From UBA3537 sp038138145 (lineage in GTDB: Bacteria > Bacteroidota > Bacteroidia > Flavobacteriales > Flavobacteriaceae), in assembly GCA_038138145.1 (NCBI GenBank), contig JAYQDD010000004.1, positions 62,001-126,000 on the forward strand: DNA of 64,000 nucleotides. Reading direction: 5' to 3'. The position numbers and the translations under genes were made by a program. Positions 54,371 through 62,823 of the stretch are shown here, one piece after another. Below the pieces are notes generated by a model that saw nothing but the letters and a program-made list of their open reading frames with translations, ran no database searches and was not told the origin of the DNA. Position 1 is the stretch's first letter; each line of letters starts with the position of its first letter.

Positions 54371-55393
54371 TTGCATAACGCTGCAAAACACATATTGGTC
54401 ATTAGATTTTCATCTCTCGGAGATGTTGCAATGACAGTGCCTGTTGTTGCCACCTTTTCAGAAGCTCATCCACAAGTCAAAATTTCTGTTCTTACGAGAC
54501 AACAATTTGCACCTCTTTTTGCGCACATTAGTACTGTTGAGGTCATTGGTATAGATTTAAAAAATGAGTTCAAAGGATTTTTTGGGCTATTGCGGTTAGC
54601 CAAAAAAATAAACACACTCAAAGTAGATACAGTTGTTGATTTGCACAATGTTTTACGCACCAAAATATTAAATATTTTACTACCCAAACAGCAATGGGCT
54701 GTTCTGGATAAAGCGCGCTCCGAAAAAAGACTGCTAATTTCTGGCCAAAAATTTGAACCATTACGCCCAATGGTCGAATGTTACGCTGACGTATTTCGTA
54801 GTCTTGGGTTTGATTTTTCTTTGGGAGATTTTCAACCCCCAAAACCTCAATCACTTTCTAAAAGAATGGAATCACTTTTGAAAGAAAAAAACAAACCTTA
54901 CATCGGTATTGCCCCTTTTGCAGCATACACTTCAAAGACTTATCCTTTAGAAAAAATGAAGCGTGTTGTTGCACCTCTCTCAAACACAGAATGTACTATT
55001 ATTTTATTTGGCGGCGGGAAAGAGGAAGTTGAAAAACTCGCCTACATAGCAACATTATACCCCAATGTAATTTCTGTAGCGGGACAATTCTCTTTGCAAG
55101 AGGAGTTAATATTAATGCAACAATTAACATTGATGTTGGCCATGGACTCAGGTAACGCACACATGGCCGCTTTAATGGGTGCAAAAGTGCTCACATTGTG
55201 GGGCGTAACACACCCATACTCTGGATTTAAACCCTACAATCAACCTATGGAATATTGTTTGGTTGCAAATCGAGAAAAATTTCCAAAAATTCCCACCTCT
55301 GTATATGGAAATCGCTACCCAAAGGGCTATGAAAAAGCAATTGAGACTATTTCTGAAGAGGCCATTATAGCCGCCATTCACAAACTGCTTTAA
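54371..55393 (+). CDS. Family 9 glycosyltransferase (heptosyltransferase-like)
   Basis: A 340-residue GT-B enzyme related to LPS heptosyltransferases. Motifs: HILVIRFSSLGDVAMTVPVV (residues 7-26; in part VIRFSSLGDVAM), VDTVVDLHNVLRTKI, YIGIAPFAAYTSKTYP, IILFGGGKEE and the donor-binding AMDSGNAHMAALMGAKVLTLWG. It starts with TTG at 54371; a second TTG at 54395 (LVIRFSS) is an equally possible start. It probably adds a sugar to the inner core of lipopolysaccharide. It is convergent with the downstream reductase gene, overlapping it by four bases. Confidence 0.87.
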   Translation: MHNAAKHILVIRFSSLGDVAMTVPVVATFSEAHPQVKISVLTRQQFAPLFAHISTVEVIGIDLKNEFKGFFGLLRLAKKINTLKVDTVVDLHNVLRTKILNILLPKQQWAVLDKARSEKRLLISGQKFEPLRPMVECYADVFRSLGFDFSLGDFQPPKPQSLSKRMESLLKEKNKPYIGIAPFAAYTSKTYPLEKMKRVVAPLSNTECTIILFGGGKEEVEKLAYIATLYPNVISVAGQFSLQEELILMQQLTLMLAMDSGNAHMAALMGAKVLTLWGVTHPYSGFKPYNQPMEYCLVANREKFPKIPTSVYGNRYPKGYEKAIETISEEAIIAAIHKLL

Positions 55394-56445
55394 ACGTCAT
55401 CAAAATCTACATGAATTTCCGAAGACGTTGGCACCGCTTGACAACTGAGCACCAGACCTTCTGCAATTTCACTATCCGTTAGCACGCTGTTTTGACGCAT
55501 TTCGGCGGTTCCTTTGGTGAGTCTGCAAATACAACTACTACACACGCCACCTTGACACGAATAAGGAACATCGATGTCTTGTTTTAAAGCAGCTTCCAAA
55601 AGAGTGTGCTTTGGTGACATGGTAAATTTTTCCGTTTCGTCATCTACCAAAATTGTTGCTTCGACAAACTCATCGCTTGACGCTGCATTTTCTATTTCAT
55701 TTGAAGCCGTAGAAGCGGTAAAAAGCTCAAATAAAATAGTATCCTCTGGCACTTTTTTGTCTAGCAATACATCTTTGACTGTATTGATCATTCCTTCTGG
55801 GCCACACAAATAGAATGCGGAAGTATCCTCAAGGGATATTAAGTTTTTGATGACATAATTTGTATTTCCTACATCAATTCTACCAAAAAGGCCTCCGTCA
55901 ACTTGAGCTTGACTGTAGACATATTGAAGTTGAAATCTGTTTGGGTATTGCGCTTCTAACGTTGAGAGCGTTTGGTAAAAAATAGTATCCTCTGGAGATT
56001 TATTTCCATAGATAAGTATAAACTTTTGCTCTTCATTGGTTTCCAACACTGTTTTCAGAATACTCATAATGGGGGTTATACCACTACCAGCAGCAAAAGC
56101 GACAATGGTATTGTTGTTTGTGTTTGGGATAAAAGTAAATCGGCCTTTGGGAGGTGCTACCTCAATCGCATCTCCGACGTTTAGTTGCTGATTGGCAAAA
56201 GAAGAAAATAAACCGTTTTCAATTTCTTTGACGGTAACGGTTAAATCTTTACTACCAGGACTTGCACTAATGGAATAATCGCGACGGACTTCTTGACCAT
56301 TAATTTTTGTTTTTAACGTAAGGTATTGTCCTGCTTCAAAACGATAAGTGTTTTTTAAAGCTTCGGGGATATCAAAGCTAATACTTACTGCTTTGGAAGT
56401 TTCACGATGAATATTTTTTATGTTAAGAAAGTTGAATGGCGCCAT
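55390..56445 (-). CDS. Ferredoxin-NADP reductase-like 2Fe-2S flavoprotein (PaaE type)
   Basis: A 351-residue electron-transfer protein. N-terminal FAD domain (about 1-100) with RRDYSISASPGS; NAD(P)-binding domain (about 105-230) with FAAGSGITPIMSIL and FYLCGPEGMI; C-terminal plant-type ferredoxin domain (about 260-351) with the cluster ligands in SCQGGVCSSCICR and the fourth Cys in LVLSCQAVP. This order matches PaaE-like reductases that feed di-iron oxygenases, but no oxygenase gene is adjacent, so the partner is unknown. A minus-strand TATTTTTG (56462-56469) just upstream is a possible promoter. Confidence 0.92.
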   Translation of the reverse strand: MAPFNFLNIKNIHRETSKAVSISFDIPEALKNTYRFEAGQYLTLKTKINGQEVRRDYSISASPGSKDLTVTVKEIENGLFSSFANQQLNVGDAIEVAPPKGRFTFIPNTNNNTIVAFAAGSGITPIMSILKTVLETNEEQKFILIYGNKSPEDTIFYQTLSTLEAQYPNRFQLQYVYSQAQVDGGLFGRIDVGNTNYVIKNLISLEDTSAFYLCGPEGMINTVKDVLLDKKVPEDTILFELFTASTASNEIENAASSDEFVEATILVDDETEKFTMSPKHTLLEAALKQDIDVPYSCQGGVCSSCICRLTKGTAEMRQNSVLTDSEIAEGLVLSCQAVPTSSEIHVDFDDV

Positions 56446-56658
56446 GAACTAAAATTTAGAACAAAAATAATAAAGTTTGAAGCGGAACATTAGTTAAGAT
56501 ACCGCCAATTTTTATATTTTTTTAAAAAAGCCCAACAGTAAAATTGTGCTAAATTCATATAAATAATTAGATTTATTCAAAAAGATGAGTATTTTTACAA
56601 ACTTTGTATACAATTTACAGAGAAAATCTTAGTTATAAACAACAAAAACGTCCCACAG

Positions 56659-59175
56659 TTGAGATGCACATTTAAATATATCCTAAGCGTTTTATTTCTC
56701 GCCACAATTTTTTCAAGTTGTTCGCGTAAAAAAGATAAATTCATCAATCGTAATTGGCATTCTTTAAACACGAAATACAATATTTTGTACAATGGGAACT
56801 TGGCCCTTGATGCAGGATTAAAAGACATAGAAGATGGGTATAAAGACAATTACTGGGCAATTTTACCTGTAGAACGCTTAAGTATTTCTGAAGATCTCTT
56901 TTCTGATGAACAAGCACAAAATTCAAATTTTGAACGCGCAGAAGTAAAAGCAGTAAAAGCCGTCCAGAAGCACGGCATGAACATTAAAGGAAAAGAAAAA
57001 AACCCACAAATCGACGACGCCTACATTCTTCTTGGTAAAGCGCGTTACTACAGTGGGCGTTTCATCCCTGCATTAGAAGCATTTAATTATATACTGTTTA
57101 AATATCCCGGAAGCAGTAATATTAATTTGGCCAAAATATGGCGCGCTAAAACAAATTTGCGCCTCGAAAATGAAACTACAGCTATAGAGAATTTAAAAGC
57201 GCTGATTGAGAAAAACGAATTATCAAAAATAGACCAAGTTGAAGCACAAGCAACCTTAGTACAAGCATATTTAAACACCAATGAAATTGATTCTGCACTT
57301 ATGCATTTGAAAAATGCGAATGCGCTTACAAGAAATAAATTTTTTAAGGGGCGATTGCATTTTATTGAGGGGCAACTCTACAACAAACTTGGTAAAAAAG
57401 ATAGCGCTAATATGGCTTTTCAAGAAGTCATAGAACTCAAAAGAAACGTCCCGATGGCCTATCGCGTCAACGCTTTTCTAGAGCAGATTCATAATTATGA
57501 TTATTCCAACGGTGACCGCGAAGCGTTAAGTGAATTATTATCCGACATTGAAGAAAACAGAGAACATCGCCCTTATTTAGATCGAATACACCACACCATA
57601 GCAAAGCATCATTTGAAGCAAGACAACGATTCGCTTGCTATTGTGTATTTCAATAAATCTTTAAGAACGAAGTCTGAAGATAATTATTTGAATGCATTGA
57701 ACTACCACACCATTGCCGATCTTTATTTCGACAATTCCAAATACACCGATGCGGGAAAATATTACGACAGTACGCTTTTAAACTATAAGCCAAATTCTAA
57801 ACCTTTCCGTGCGGTAAAAAAACGATTAGACAATCTTCAAGATGTCATATACTATGAATCCATTGCAAGGACTAATGATAGTATTTTGGGTCTTATTGCC
57901 CTGTCCAAAGAAGAACAGGAACAATACTTTGAACAGCTTATCGCTAAGCTAAAAGAAGAACAAGAAAAAAAGGTAGCCAAACAAAAAACATATGTAAATC
58001 CAACTTCAAGTTTCAATTCATCAAAAGCCAAAAAAGCAGGCACATTTTATTTTTATGAAACGGCAACCGTAGCGTATGGTAAAAATGAGTTTGCCAATAG
58101 ATGGGGCAAACGTCCTTTGGCTGACAATTGGCGTTGGTCTAAACAAACAGTTTCTGATGCAACTTCAAAATCTATTGCTTCAGAAAAGGGGAAAGAATCT
58201 TCACAAGGGATTCGCGATGTGGGTTATTATATGAAGCAAATTCCGACAGACCCAAAAGATATAGACAGCATAGCCAAGGAACGCAATTTTTCTTATTATC
58301 AATTGGGATTGATTTATAAAAATAAATTTAAAGACTACCGGCGTTCAAAAGATAAATTAGAAGCACTTTTAGCTCAAAATCCAGAAGAACGATTGGTACT
58401 TCCAGCAAAATATAATTTATATAAAATTTATAACCTACTTTCAGATGCGTCGTCGGCTACAGCCATGAAAGAAAACATTATTCGCGATTACCCAACATCA
58501 AGATATGCACAAATATTAAAGAATCCTGAAGCTGTTTTGGGCAATGATGCTCAAGGACCAGAAGCGAGATACAAAGCCCTTTTTGAAAAATTTGAAGCAA
58601 GCCAATATCAAGACGTCATAGATTCATGCGCTGAAGAAATTATTAGGTTTGAGGGCGATGAAATTGTTCCTAAGTTAGAGCTATTAAAAACCAGTGCAAA
58701 AGGGCGTTTGTATGGATTCAAAGACTATAAAGAGGGGCTAAATTATATTGCACTAAACTACCCAAATGCACCAGAAGGGAAGCAAGCCCAAGATCTTATA
58801 GACAATGTTTTATCGACTTTAGAAGACGACACTTTTGAAGAACTTCAGGAGGGGCAACATTTTAAGACAATTTATCAGTTTGACATTAAAGAACAAGACC
58901 TTATAAAAGCATTTAAGGAAGAATTGACCAAAGTTGTTGAAGATGAGGACATACTGCAATTGAGTGTTTCACAAGATGTATTCAATAAAAATACTACATT
59001 TGTAGTGGTTCATGGATTAAAAAGTATCCAAGGCGCTCAAGGATTTGCAGAGTTGTTAGATGTGAAGTCCAATGAAATATTGGCACGACCATATTTTGCA
59101 ATTTCTTCTAAAAACTACAAGAAACTTCAAATCCATAAAAACTTGGAAAACTATCTAAAAAAGAATAAGAATTAA
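56659..59175 (+). CDS. SprE/PorW-like TPR lipoprotein (type IX secretion / gliding)
   Basis: An 838-residue lipoprotein: signal helix YILSVLFLATIF followed by the lipobox FSSC (Cys21), then many TPR-like helix pairs (about 100-400 and 520-720). The opening NRNWHSLNTKYNILYNGN and IDDAYILLGKARYYSGRF resemble SprE (Flavobacterium) and PorW (Porphyromonas), which are needed for type IX secretion and gliding. A coiled Lys/Glu-rich stretch lies near 405-440. It starts with TTG at 56659, because the nearest ATG is out of frame. The promoter lies in the 213-base gap upstream, but no clear element was found there. It is followed by bactofilin after 11 bases. Confidence 0.8.
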   Translation: MRCTFKYILSVLFLATIFSSCSRKKDKFINRNWHSLNTKYNILYNGNLALDAGLKDIEDGYKDNYWAILPVERLSISEDLFSDEQAQNSNFERAEVKAVKAVQKHGMNIKGKEKNPQIDDAYILLGKARYYSGRFIPALEAFNYILFKYPGSSNINLAKIWRAKTNLRLENETTAIENLKALIEKNELSKIDQVEAQATLVQAYLNTNEIDSALMHLKNANALTRNKFFKGRLHFIEGQLYNKLGKKDSANMAFQEVIELKRNVPMAYRVNAFLEQIHNYDYSNGDREALSELLSDIEENREHRPYLDRIHHTIAKHHLKQDNDSLAIVYFNKSLRTKSEDNYLNALNYHTIADLYFDNSKYTDAGKYYDSTLLNYKPNSKPFRAVKKRLDNLQDVIYYESIARTNDSILGLIALSKEEQEQYFEQLIAKLKEEQEKKVAKQKTYVNPTSSFNSSKAKKAGTFYFYETATVAYGKNEFANRWGKRPLADNWRWSKQTVSDATSKSIASEKGKESSQGIRDVGYYMKQIPTDPKDIDSIAKERNFSYYQLGLIYKNKFKDYRRSKDKLEALLAQNPEERLVLPAKYNLYKIYNLLSDASSATAMKENIIRDYPTSRYAQILKNPEAVLGNDAQGPEARYKALFEKFEASQYQDVIDSCAEEIIRFEGDEIVPKLELLKTSAKGRLYGFKDYKEGLNYIALNYPNAPEGKQAQDLIDNVLSTLEDDTFEELQEGQHFKTIYQFDIKEQDLIKAFKEELTKVVEDEDILQLSVSQDVFNKNTTFVVVHGLKSIQGAQGFAELLDVKSNEILARPYFAISSKNYKKLQIHKNLENYLKKNKN

Positions 59176-59186
59176 AATAACAAGTC

Positions 59187-59615
59187 ATGTTTACAGATGC
59201 TAAAAAAACAAGACCCCAACAAGGATTATTGTCACAACAAAACACCATTGCACAAGGCACTATTTTTGAGGGCGACCTAAAAAGTGAAGGCGACTTCAGA
59301 ATTGAGGGCGTGATCCAAGGGACATTAATAACCAAAGGCAAAGTAGTGATTGGGAACACAGGCAAAATAGACGGTAGTTTGTCTTGTAAAAATGCAGATA
59401 TAGAAGGTGGTTTTAAAGGCAAACTGACTGTTCAAGAAACCCTAAGTTTGCGTGCCACAGCGCGCGTAGAGGGCGAAGTTGAAACAGGAAAATTGGCTGT
59501 TGAGCCGGGGGCCTCTTTTAATGCCCATTGTCAAATGAAAGACTCTGTCAAAGAGCTTAAAGCAGAACCTAAACCAACCCTACAATCAAGTGCCAAACCA
59601 GGACAAACCGCTTAA
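59187..59615 (+). CDS. Bactofilin (polymer-forming cytoskeletal protein)
   Basis: A 142-residue protein with a central bactofilin beta-helix (about 25-115), made of short repeats rich in Gly and Val/Ile: GTIFEGDLKSEGDFRIEGVI in parts (GDFRIEGVIQG), TKGKVVIGNTGKIDG, KNADIEGGFKGKL, ATARVEGEVETGKLAVEPGA. The N and C termini are disordered. Bactofilins polymerise without nucleotide and serve as scaffolds for cell-wall or secretion machinery. It lies between the SprE-like gene and the ATP synthase operon and overlaps the atpZ-like gene by 26 bases. Confidence 0.92.
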   Translation: MFTDAKKTRPQQGLLSQQNTIAQGTIFEGDLKSEGDFRIEGVIQGTLITKGKVVIGNTGKIDGSLSCKNADIEGGFKGKLTVQETLSLRATARVEGEVETGKLAVEPGASFNAHCQMKDSVKELKAEPKPTLQSSAKPGQTA

Positions 59616-59808
59616 ACACTTTGCTGCACTTTCTGGATTAGGAATTCAGATGGGGGTGATTGTTTTTGTTTTTGTCCGTTTAGGGAAGTGGCTTGATGTA
59701 TATTTCAATCATTCTAAAAAAATATTTGTAGCCGTTGGCGCCATACTTGGGGTAGCCATTGGGCTGTATGTGGTGCTGAAGCAACTCAAAAAACTTCAAA
59801 GCAAATGA
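59590..59808 (+). CDS. AtpZ/AtpI-family ATP synthase accessory protein
   Basis: A 72-residue membrane protein with two helices (about 15-33, GIQMGVIVFVFVRLGKWLD in parts; and about 45-65, FVAVGAILGVAIGLYVVLK). The AALSGLGIQMG start and the Gly-rich second helix are typical of AtpZ/AtpI-like proteins (a predicted Mg or assembly factor for the F0 part). It starts with GTG at 59590 within the bactofilin gene; context at the head of the atp operon supports the call. The gene overlaps the next by four bases. Confidence 0.82.
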   Translation: MPNQDKPLKHFAALSGLGIQMGVIVFVFVRLGKWLDVYFNHSKKIFVAVGAILGVAIGLYVVLKQLKKLQSK

Positions 59809-60188
59809 ACTTAACTACAAAAAAGTTCTCCAAAAAGGTATTTGTTTTTTTGAGTATTGCATTTGCAATACATATTCTTACAAATATATTTTTGTCCTTG
59901 CCAAAACTTCAACACCAAATCGTTGAAGCTTATATAATCAATGCCTTGATGGCTATTGGAATCTTTTGGGGTTTAACTGCTTTAAAAACCAAGTATAACA
60001 ATCAAATTGGGTTTTTGTTTTTAGCCAGTAGTTTTGTCAAATTTTTTGTGTTTTTTATGGTGTTTTATGGCCCATACAAAGCTGATGGGGAAATTGTTTT
60101 TTTGGAATTTGTATCGTTTTTTATTCCTTATACAATTTGTCTTGTTTTAGAAACTTTTTACCTCAGCAAACAACTCAACCAAATGTAG
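59805..60188 (+). CDS. Four-helix membrane protein of the atp operon (DUF6168-like)
   Basis: A 127-residue protein with four hydrophobic helices (about 11-30, 42-60, 66-85, 98-118) and short charged loops. I recall similar proteins upstream of atpB in Flavobacteriia as DUF6168. The place, where many bacteria encode AtpI/AtpR-like proteins, suggests a role in F0 assembly, but there is no motif to prove it. It overlaps the atpZ-like gene by four bases; 119 bases separate it from atpB, with a promoter candidate in between. Confidence 0.68.
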   Translation: MNLTTKKFSKKVFVFLSIAFAIHILTNIFLSLPKLQHQIVEAYIINALMAIGIFWGLTALKTKYNNQIGFLFLASSFVKFFVFFMVFYGPYKADGEIVFLEFVSFFIPYTICLVLETFYLSKQLNQM

Positions 60189-60247
60189 AACTTAAACACC
60201 CACTGAGGACAGGTTTTTTAACTAAAAATAAAGTCCTTAAAATTGTT

Positions 60248-60276
60248 TTTGTTTTTGATAGAAAACCATAACTTTG
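60248..60276 (+). promoter_or_regulatory. Candidate atpB promoter (TTTG - 17 bp - TAACTTTG)
   Basis: TTTG (60248-60251) and TAACTTTG (60269-60276) are spaced by 17 bases, in agreement with the Bacteroidota -33/-7 consensus. The atpB ATG is 31 bases downstream. It would let the F0F1 genes be transcribed apart from the bactofilin-atpZ genes. Confidence 0.6.
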
Positions 60277-60307
60277 CACCGATTTTATACAACGATAAAA
60301 ATCTGCA

Positions 60308-61414
60308 ATGCGAAGCAAATTAACTTTGAAAGCGACAACACTAATTCTATTTTTGATGCCATTCTTGGTAATGGCAGGAGGAGACGCCCCAAAAACTGAC
60401 AAAAAAGCTGAAATTAAAGCTTACATTCAACACCACCTTCAAGACGCATACGACTTTAGTTTATTTTCATATACAACAGATCAAGGAGAACACAAATATA
60501 TAGGTGCTCCTTTACCTGTAATTTTGTGGGATGAAGGCCTTAAAGTTTTCGCTTCTTCAAAATTTCATCATGGTGAGACTTTAGCTGAGATTGATGGTAA
60601 TTATTACAAATTATATCATAATAAAATATACAAAACGGACGCTGAAGGGACGATTAATTATGACGAGCACAACCACCCTACAAATATAAAACCACTCGAT
60701 TTTTCCATTACAAAAAGTGTAGTCATGATTATGATCACGGCGTTACTCATGTTTTTCCTTTTCAAAGGACTTGGAAAATCTTATGGTGCAAATAAAGGTA
60801 TTGCTTCAGGAGTCGGGCGTTTTTTCGAACCTATTGTGCTTTATATTCGTGATGATATTGCCATTCCAAACATTGGTGAGAAGAAATACATGCGCTACAT
60901 GCCGTTTTTACTTACTGTGTTTTTCTTCATATGGTTTTTAAATATTTTTGGGTTAACGCCATTAGGAGTAAATGTCACTGGCAACATTGCAATCACTTTT
61001 GCATTGGCCTTATTGACCTTTTTAATCACAAATTTAACAGGGACAAAAGACTATTGGAAGCATATTTTTGATCCACTAGGAGATTCCATGCCATGGTATG
61101 GAAAAGTTCCTTTATACATAATATTAATCCCTATTGAAGTACTAGGGATATTCATTAAGCCATTCTCATTATTAATCCGTTTGTATGCCAATATGCAAGC
61201 AGGACACATTGTTTTAATGAGTTTGATTGGTTTAATGTTTTTATTCAAAAGTTGGTTGGGAAGCCCATTGTCCTTTGGATTGGCCTTTGCCATCTCACTA
61301 ATTGAAGTACTTGTGGCATTGTTACAAGCGTATATTTTTACAATGTTATCGGCTTTGTATTTTGGTTTTGCTTCAGAGGAGCACGAGCATCATGATGAAG
61401 CACATGCTCACTAA
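60308..61414 (+). CDS. atpB: F0F1 ATP synthase subunit a
   Basis: Stator proton-channel subunit, 368 residues. It has an N-terminal signal peptide (ends about residue 22, LVMAGGDAP) and an extended periplasmic region of about 110 residues, typical of Bacteroidota, before the conserved helices. The core includes VTGNIAITFALALLTF, YIILIPIEVLGIFIKPFSL in parts (LGIFIKPFSL) and the essential Arg in LLIRLYANMQAGH. The C-terminal tail is His/Glu-rich (EEHEHHDEAHAH). Forty-six bases separate it from atpE. Confidence 0.96.
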   Translation: MRSKLTLKATTLILFLMPFLVMAGGDAPKTDKKAEIKAYIQHHLQDAYDFSLFSYTTDQGEHKYIGAPLPVILWDEGLKVFASSKFHHGETLAEIDGNYYKLYHNKIYKTDAEGTINYDEHNHPTNIKPLDFSITKSVVMIMITALLMFFLFKGLGKSYGANKGIASGVGRFFEPIVLYIRDDIAIPNIGEKKYMRYMPFLLTVFFFIWFLNIFGLTPLGVNVTGNIAITFALALLTFLITNLTGTKDYWKHIFDPLGDSMPWYGKVPLYIILIPIEVLGIFIKPFSLLIRLYANMQAGHIVLMSLIGLMFLFKSWLGSPLSFGLAFAISLIEVLVALLQAYIFTMLSALYFGFASEEHEHHDEAHAH

Positions 61415-61460
61415 CAGTTGAGTCATTAGAATTGAATGTTTAATTTTTAAATACATATAT

Positions 61461-61652
61461 ATGGAAATTCCAGTAATGGTAGGTGCAGGTTTAGTTGTCA
61501 TCGGAGTAGGATTAGGTATTGGTAAAATCGGTGGTTCCGCAATGGAAGCTATCGCTCGCCAGCCAGAAGCTTACGGAAAGATTCAAACAGCGATGCTTAT
61601 TGCAGCAGCCTTGATTGAAGGTATTGGATTTGCAGCATTATTTGCAGTATAA
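61461..61652 (+). CDS. atpE: F0F1 ATP synthase subunit c
   Basis: Rotor ring subunit, 63 residues, two helices. Helix 1 is Gly-rich (MVGAGLVVIGVGLGIGKIGG), the polar loop is ARQPEAYGK with the RQP signature, and helix 2 holds the carboxylate Glu in AALIEGIGFAALF. No Gln in helix 1 and no Ser/Thr directly after the Glu, so a proton-coupled rather than sodium ring is likely. A strong hairpin follows in the gap before atpF. Confidence 0.97.
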   Translation: MEIPVMVGAGLVVIGVGLGIGKIGGSAMEAIARQPEAYGKIQTAMLIAAALIEGIGFAALFAV

Positions 61653-61667
61653 TCTTAATCCAAAAAA

Positions 61668-61700
61668 AACAATCTTGCAACGGTTGGTTGCAAGGTTGTT
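61668..61700 (+). terminator. Strong hairpin between atpE and atpF
   Basis: AACAATCTTGCAAC (61668-61681) pairs with GTTGCAAGGTTGTT (61687-61700) over 14 positions with one G-U pair and a 5-base loop. It is preceded by A8 and followed by TTAATT, but there is no long T tract. It may be a partial terminator or an mRNA stabiliser or processing site that raises the level of subunit c relative to downstream subunits. Confidence 0.65.
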
Positions 61701-61737
61701 TTAATTAAACTTAAAACATCATCATAATAAAATTATT

Positions 61738-62238
61738 ATGGAAAAATTATTAGAAGAATTCTCACTTGGACTGTTTGTTTGGCAAACATTACTTTTTCTT
61801 GGGCTTTTATTGCTATTAAAAAAATATGCATGGGGGCCAATATTGAACGCTGTTAATGAACGTGAAGAAGGTATCAAAAATGCGCTTAGTGCTGCAGACG
61901 ACGCCAAAAAAGAGATGAAAAATCTGCAAGCAGACAATCAAAAACTTTTGAAAGAAGCCCGTGCAGAGCGTGAAGCCATGCTTAAAGAAGCGCGTGAACT
62001 CAAAAACAAAATGATTGACGACGCTAAAGGAGAAGCTAAAGAAGAAGCTGCAAAATTAGTCGCACAAGCACAAGCGGCCATCGAAACAGAGAAAAAAGCA
62101 GCTATTGCAGATTTGAAAGCACAAGTTGCAGACCTTTCTATTTCCATTGCAGAAAAAGTGTTGGGAGAAGAATTATCAAACAAAGGAAAGCAAGAAAAAT
62201 TAGTGGAGTCTATGTTAGACGATGCTAGTTTAAACTAA
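61738..62238 (+). CDS. atpF: F0F1 ATP synthase subunit b
   Basis: Peripheral stalk subunit, 166 residues. One N-terminal membrane helix (about 8-28, LGLFVWQTLLFLGLLLLL) is followed by WGPILNAVNEREEGIKNAL and a long Ala/Lys/Glu-rich helical dimerisation region. Normal in length. It lies between the hairpin and atpH (6 bases apart). Confidence 0.96.
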   Translation: MEKLLEEFSLGLFVWQTLLFLGLLLLLKKYAWGPILNAVNEREEGIKNALSAADDAKKEMKNLQADNQKLLKEARAEREAMLKEARELKNKMIDDAKGEAKEEAAKLVAQAQAAIETEKKAAIADLKAQVADLSISIAEKVLGEELSNKGKQEKLVESMLDDASLN

Positions 62239-62244
62239 AAATAT

Positions 62245-62781
62245 ATGTCAGGGACAAGAGCAGCCATTCGATATGCTAAGGCCATCTTAAGTGTGGCAGA
62301 GGACAACAATACATCAGCGAAAATTCATGAAGAAATGAACCAAATCGCTCGTGCTATTGCTTCGAATCCTGAACTGAACGAGGTACTTAAATCACCAGTT
62401 GTAAAACTTTCAGAAAAAACAGCCGTTTTGGAACATGTTTTTTCAAAGTCTGGAACAGAAGTAAAGTCTTTGTTCACCACTTTAGCACAAAACAAGCGTG
62501 TTGATTTATTAGAGCATATCGCATCACAATACAAGCGTTTGTATGATGAACTTAACAATAAAGAACAAGCCACGGTAACCACAGCAGTACCAATGACTGA
62601 AGCTTTAGAAAAAAAGGTGATGGCAAAGCTGAAAACATTGTCAAGCAAAGAAGTAACCTTGACCAAAATTGTAGATGAAACCATCCTTGGAGGATTCATC
62701 TTGCGTGTTGGAGACCAGCAGTACAATGCAAGTGTTTCCAGCCAATTAAATGAAATAAAAAACAAGTTCATAACAAATTAA
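62245..62781 (+). CDS. atpH: F0F1 ATP synthase subunit delta
   Basis: Stalk connector between F1 alpha and subunit b, 178 residues. Recognised by the N-terminal RAAIRYAKAILSVAEDN, LKSPVVKLSEKTAVLEHVF, and the C-terminal ETILGGFILRVGDQQYNASV (in part GGFILRVGDQ), which is the family signature. Gene order atpF-atpH-atpA is standard. Forty-two bases precede the atpA start. Confidence 0.96.
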   Translation: MSGTRAAIRYAKAILSVAEDNNTSAKIHEEMNQIARAIASNPELNEVLKSPVVKLSEKTAVLEHVFSKSGTEVKSLFTTLAQNKRVDLLEHIASQYKRLYDELNNKEQATVTTAVPMTEALEKKVMAKLKTLSSKEVTLTKIVDETILGGFILRVGDQQYNASVSSQLNEIKNKFITN

Positions 62782-62823
62782 ATAGAACCCATAAGGAGTT
62801 CTATGAGTTAAAAATAGATTAAA

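Noticed and set aside
62325..62771. 148-residue open frame opposite atpH
   Set aside because: Antisense to a conserved ATP synthase gene; no family resemblance.
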